Assembly: GCF_035944375.1 (NCBI RefSeq)
Contig: NZ_DASZBE010000018.1
Source of the DNA: Allobosea sp035944375
GTDB lineage: Bacteria > Pseudomonadota > Alphaproteobacteria > Rhizobiales > Beijerinckiaceae
Length of the DNA: 64,000 bases
Reading direction: 5' to 3' (one strand)
This document shows positions 60,707 to 64,000 of this stretch, one piece after another; the stretch's first letter is position 1, and every line of letters begins with the position of its first letter. The notes under the pieces were generated by a model, which was given only the letters and a program-made list of their open reading frames with translations, was not told the DNA's origin and did not search any database. A program made the translations under genes and the position numbers.

Positions 60707-61651
60707 ATGGCCAAAGCGTCTGTGTTCGTTCTCGGCAGTTTCGTGGTGTCCTGTTCGGCCAAGGTCTCACGCTTCCCCCGCCCAGGGGAATCGCTCGCAG
60801 CCGATATCGTCACAATCGAACCGGGAGGCAAGGGACTGAACCTCGCCATTGCCGCGCGACGCCTCGGCGCAGAAGTCGACGGGCTGTTCGCCGTCGGGGA
60901 CGACCTGGCCTCGAGCTTCGCCGCGCCGGCGCTCGAGCAGGCCGGGCTGCCGGCGGCGATGCTGATCCGCGTCGTCGGAAAGACCGGCAGCGGTGTCGGC
61001 TTCACCGACGCACAGGGTGAAACCTGCCTCGCCGTCGACGCCGGCGCCAACCGCGCGCTCGGGACGGAGCATGTGCGCGCGTCGGCCGACCGGCTGGCGG
61101 CCTGCGACCTGGTGATGGCTCAATTCGAGATCGGCGACGCGCCGATCCGGGAGGCCTTCGCGCTGGCGCAGCGAAGCGGCATCGCGACCCTGCTCAATCC
61201 CTCCCCCTTCAGGCCGGTCGCCCCGGAGATCCTGGCCGATACGCATATTCTCGTGCTCAACCAGACGGAGGCGGAAGCGCTGGCAGAGCAGATCCTGCCC
61301 GGATGCCTCGACCCCGCCGAGCCGGCCCGCTTCGTCGCGGAATGGGGGCCGGCGGTGCTCTCCCGCGGTCCCCGTCTCGTGGTGATGACGCTCGGCGCGG
61401 CCGGTGCGGTCGCGCTCTCCGCCGAGGGGGCGACGGGCCAAGCCGCGCTGCCGGTCGACTCGGTCGATTCACTCGGCGCGGGCGATGCCTTTGCCGCAAC
61501 GCTCGGTGTCGCCCTTGCCAGGCGGCGGAGCACGGCCGAAGCCCTTCTCCACGCCGCGGCGGCCGGCGCCATCGCAACGCGTCGGCCGGGTGTGTTCGAG
61601 GCGCTCGGGACACAGGCGGACATCGATCAGCTCATCGGGACGTCGCGCTGA
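60707..61651 (+). CDS. PfkB-family carbohydrate kinase
   Basis: 314 residues. N-terminal signature EPGGKGLNLAIAARRLGAEV and C-terminal DSLGAGDAFAATLGVALARR, the latter carrying the catalytic Asp. NPSPFRPVAPEI and LNQTEAEAL are ribokinase-branch segments. Start ATG 60707 (MAKASVFVLG); the longer upstream frame antisenses the GntR gene. The sugar or nucleoside substrate is unknown; no transporter lies beside it. Confidence 0.93.
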   Translation: MAKASVFVLGSFVVSCSAKVSRFPRPGESLAADIVTIEPGGKGLNLAIAARRLGAEVDGLFAVGDDLASSFAAPALEQAGLPAAMLIRVVGKTGSGVGFTDAQGETCLAVDAGANRALGTEHVRASADRLAACDLVMAQFEIGDAPIREAFALAQRSGIATLLNPSPFRPVAPEILADTHILVLNQTEAEALAEQILPGCLDPAEPARFVAEWGPAVLSRGPRLVVMTLGAAGAVALSAEGATGQAALPVDSVDSLGAGDAFAATLGVALARRRSTAEALLHAAAAGAIATRRPGVFEALGTQADIDQLIGTSR

Positions 61652-61756
61652 GAGCCTTGCCTGTAATGGACTGCTTTTGGACTTTCCGACCGCGCCTGTC
61701 GATGGTAGTTTCGGTGGTCGGGTCCGCATGGAAAGGACGGCGAACGAGGATTGGCC

Positions 61757-62899
61757 ATGTCCGTCCCCAGCATCGATACGGTGATCGCGACGGTGGACAG
61801 CCTGCTCGAAGGCGCACTCGATCACGCCCGCATGCCGGCCGCCGTCGAGCAACTGAGGCAGCTCTTCGATGGCTCGAAAGCGTGCCTCGCCTCGCTCGGG
61901 CCTGGCCTATCGCCAGCCGACGCGGTCAGCACCAACAGTGACGAGGCGATGCAGCGGCGCTGCTACACGGATTTGTCGGATGAGTTTCTTCGCTTCGGCG
62001 ATGCGCTGCGTGCCGTGCCCGTCGGCACCGTCTATCGCGACGGCGATCTCTTCGGCCTCGAGGCGTTGCGGGCCAGCCGGGGCTGGCGCGAATGGATGGC
62101 GCCGCAGGACATGTATGGCGGCATCGGCTGCCGCCTGAGCGAAAGCCGCACCCGCCAGTGGTTCTTCGACGTTCAGCGCGGGCAGCGTCAGGAGCCGTTC
62201 GGTCCAAGCGACGTCGCCCTGCTGCAGCGCCTGACGCCTCTGCTGCGTCGGGTTTCGATGCTCAGCCGGGAGGTGGGGCAGTTGCGCCTGCAGCGCGACG
62301 AGGCGCGCAGCGCGCTCGATATGGTGACGCTGGCGATCATCCTCGTCGAGCGGGACGGACGCGTCGTCTATGTCAATCGCAGCGCCGACGACCTCCTGTC
62401 GGGCCCGGACGGCCTGCTCTCCCTACGGCTTAGCCGCCTGGTCGCCCGGCACCCGGGCGACCAGCGCGATCTCAAGCGGCTGCTGGAGGGCGCCTTCGGC
62501 GCCCGAGACGAATTCGGCGAGCAGCGCAGCAGCCTGATTCTGCGCAGCGATCGCGAAGAGACCCAGTCCCTGTCGATCTGTGTGGTCCCCGCGTCACCAC
62601 GCCGGGCGGGAGGGCGCCCGCCCGAGCGGCTACTGGTCGCGCTGAAGCCGCTCGGGCAGGTCGACGAAATCGCTGCGAGCAGCCGCCAGCTCTTCCACCT
62701 CACCGATGGCGAAGCCCGTATCGCTTCAGCCCTCGCCGGGGGGCTGTCGCTCGCGCAGGCCGCGGCCCTGCACGGCGTCAGGATTTCGACCGCCCGGACG
62801 CATCTCGCGCGCATCTTCCAGAAGACCGACACGCGGCAGCAGAGCCAGCTCGTCGCGTTGCTGCAAGGCGCCGTCCCGCCGTTGCGCGGCCCCCTGTAG
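61757..62899 (+). CDS. LuxR-type regulator with PAS-like centre
   Basis: 380 residues from ATG 61757, preceded by GAGG. Residues about 190-240 read as a PAS-like segment (LAIILVERDGRVVYVNRSAD), and the C-terminal 65 residues are a LuxR HTH (LTDGEARIASALAGGLSLAQ, then STARTHLARIFQKTDTRQQS). It resembles the regulator at 59076-59726 in the end of the HTH (ARTHL-R-F-KT-T-RQSQL), so the two are probably paralogues. Cofactor and targets unknown. Confidence 0.88.
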   Translation: MSVPSIDTVIATVDSLLEGALDHARMPAAVEQLRQLFDGSKACLASLGPGLSPADAVSTNSDEAMQRRCYTDLSDEFLRFGDALRAVPVGTVYRDGDLFGLEALRASRGWREWMAPQDMYGGIGCRLSESRTRQWFFDVQRGQRQEPFGPSDVALLQRLTPLLRRVSMLSREVGQLRLQRDEARSALDMVTLAIILVERDGRVVYVNRSADDLLSGPDGLLSLRLSRLVARHPGDQRDLKRLLEGAFGARDEFGEQRSSLILRSDREETQSLSICVVPASPRRAGGRPPERLLVALKPLGQVDEIAASSRQLFHLTDGEARIASALAGGLSLAQAAALHGVRISTARTHLARIFQKTDTRQQSQLVALLQGAVPPLRGPL

Positions 62900-63082
62900 A
62901 CCCAGCGCCTCCGACCACGGCCGCGCCGCCGTCTCCACGATCGCGTGACCGACGCGACGGAGCGCGCCGGGCTGCGATCGGGGGCGAAGGGGGCCCCGCC
63001 TGCGCGAGCCCCTCGATGATCCCGCCAACGCACCGAATCGGCTAGCGTTCGAGTGACCCCGCTGGGCAAGAGGGAGAGACCG

Positions 63083-63850
63083 ATGGATCTGAAACTGTCC
63101 GGGCGCCGCGTGCTGATCACCGGAGGATCGAAGGGAATCGGCGCCGCCTGCGCACGCGTCTTCCTCGCCGAGGGTTGCTCCGTCGTCCTGGTCGCACGCG
63201 ACGCCGCTCGCCTGGCGGCGACAGCGTCCGCGCTCGGTTCGGCCAACCGCGTCATGACGCATGCAGCCGATCTGTCGTCGGCCGCGGAACGGACGGCTCT
63301 GGCCGCAGCCTTTCCCGATATCGACATCCTCGTGAACAATGCCGGGGCCATCCCCGCCGGCGGTCTGCTCGACCTTTCGATGGACACCTGGGAGCAGGCC
63401 TGGGCGCTCAAGGTGATGGGCTATATCCACCTGACGCAGATCCACCTCGCGGCCATGAAGGACCGGGGGACCGGCGTGATCGTCAACATCATCGGCGGCG
63501 CGGGTCGCTGCCCGCGCTACGACTACATCTGCGGTGGCACGGGCAACGCCGCGCTGATGGCCTTCACCGGGGCGGTCGGCGGACGCTCGGTGGATTGGGG
63601 AGTCCGGGTCTTCGGGATCAACCCCGCCCAGACGCGCACCGACCGCATCATCTCGCTCAGCCGGACACGCGCAAAGATCCGCTTCGGCGACGAGGAGCGC
63701 TGGGAAGAGATGCTGACCGGCCTGCCGCTGAACCGGCTGATCGAGCCGGAGGAGATCGCCAATGCGGCGGCGTTCCTGAGCTCGCCCGCCTGCGGCTATG
63801 TCAGCGGCACCGTGCTGGACGTCGACGGTGGCGGCGCATACCGGAGTTGA
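63083..63850 (+). CDS. SDR-fold protein with non-canonical active site
   Basis: 255 residues. The cofactor motif TGGSKGIG and NNAG are intact, so NAD(P) binding is expected. Where the SDR catalytic Ser and Y-x-x-x-K should be, the sequence reads NIIGGAG and GGTGNAALMAF, that is Gly and Asn at the usual Tyr and Lys positions. The RTDRI and C-terminal SGTVLDVDGGG are typical of the fold. Start ATG 63083 after GGGAGAG. It may use another catalytic residue (such as the Tyr three to five positions earlier, DYICGG) or serve a non-enzymatic role. Confidence 0.85.
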   Translation: MDLKLSGRRVLITGGSKGIGAACARVFLAEGCSVVLVARDAARLAATASALGSANRVMTHAADLSSAAERTALAAAFPDIDILVNNAGAIPAGGLLDLSMDTWEQAWALKVMGYIHLTQIHLAAMKDRGTGVIVNIIGGAGRCPRYDYICGGTGNAALMAFTGAVGGRSVDWGVRVFGINPAQTRTDRIISLSRTRAKIRFGDEERWEEMLTGLPLNRLIEPEEIANAAAFLSSPACGYVSGTVLDVDGGGAYRS

Positions 63851-63866
63851 AGCCCCCTGACGCAAG

Positions 63867-63895
63867 AACGCCCGCGGCTTTTGGCTGCGGGCGTT
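63867..63895 (+). terminator. Terminator hairpin between SDR gene and tRNA-fMet
   Basis: AACGCCCGC (63867-63875), an 11-base loop and GCGGGCGTT (63887-63895) form a perfect 9-bp stem with a short T-rich tail after it on the plus strand. It probably ends transcription from the SDR gene. Confidence 0.7.
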
Positions 63896-63912
63896 ATGTG
63901 GGTGTTTTGATT

Positions 63913-63989
<77 letters not shown>

Positions 63990-64000
63990 GGGGTGTTATG

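Overview
The window looks like chromosome from a high-GC alphaproteobacterium, most likely Hyphomicrobiales (Bosea-like; the genus is an inference). The signs are very high G+C with long spurious antisense ORFs, an HWE-family histidine kinase, a GAAC-N7-GAAC SOS box, an initiator tRNA with an A-U pair in the usual 3GC stretch, dispersed hairpin repeats, and many ABC-transporter/catabolic operons with IclR, GntR, LacI and LuxR regulators.

Layout. 1-9.1 kb: a dispersed DNA-repair set (ATP-dependent ligase, ligase-associated exonuclease, Lhr-type helicase, PdeM phosphoesterase), interleaved with an SGNH hydrolase, a TPR methyltransferase and a convergent response regulator / HWE kinase pair. 9.29 kb: tRNA-Thr(GGU). 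9.34-38.58 kb: a genomic island of about 29.2 kb. It is bounded by a 41-bp perfect direct repeat (50 bp with one mismatch) made of the tRNA 3' end plus flank, and an integrase sits just inside the tRNA end. The left half holds a small XRE operon, a complete type I restriction system (hsdM-hsdS-hsdR), a type IV-like EVE/Mrr endonuclease, an acyltransferase-fold hydrolase, a serine-recombinase-like protein and a decayed zone with pseudogenes and an SOS-box promoter. The right half is metabolic: an IclR / polar amino-acid ABC / deacylase / dehydratase operon, and a second IclR-governed TauABC-type transporter with an epimerase, an EthD-like protein and an SDR.

38.7-47.8 kb: an eight-gene minus-strand operon with two zinc/SDR dehydrogenases, an HpsN-like sulfopropanediol dehydrogenase, a sulfonate-type ABC transporter and an embedded DegT-family aminotransferase. 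A divergent LacI regulator and two matching palindromic operators face it. The reading offered here is import and oxidation of C3 sulfonates (DHPS, possibly cysteinolate); no desulfonating enzyme is present in the window. 47.8-59.1 kb: an SDR and a GntR regulator diverge from a branched-chain-type ABC system whose LivM, LivG and LivF parts are fused in one polypeptide. A hydroxyacyl dehydrogenase, a BKACE-family beta-keto acid cleavage enzyme and PxpABC follow. 59-64 kb: two LuxR-type regulators, a GntR/UTRA regulator divergent from a PfkB sugar kinase, an SDR lacking the usual catalytic residues, a terminator and tRNA-fMet.

All calls come from reading the sequence; no database search was run.
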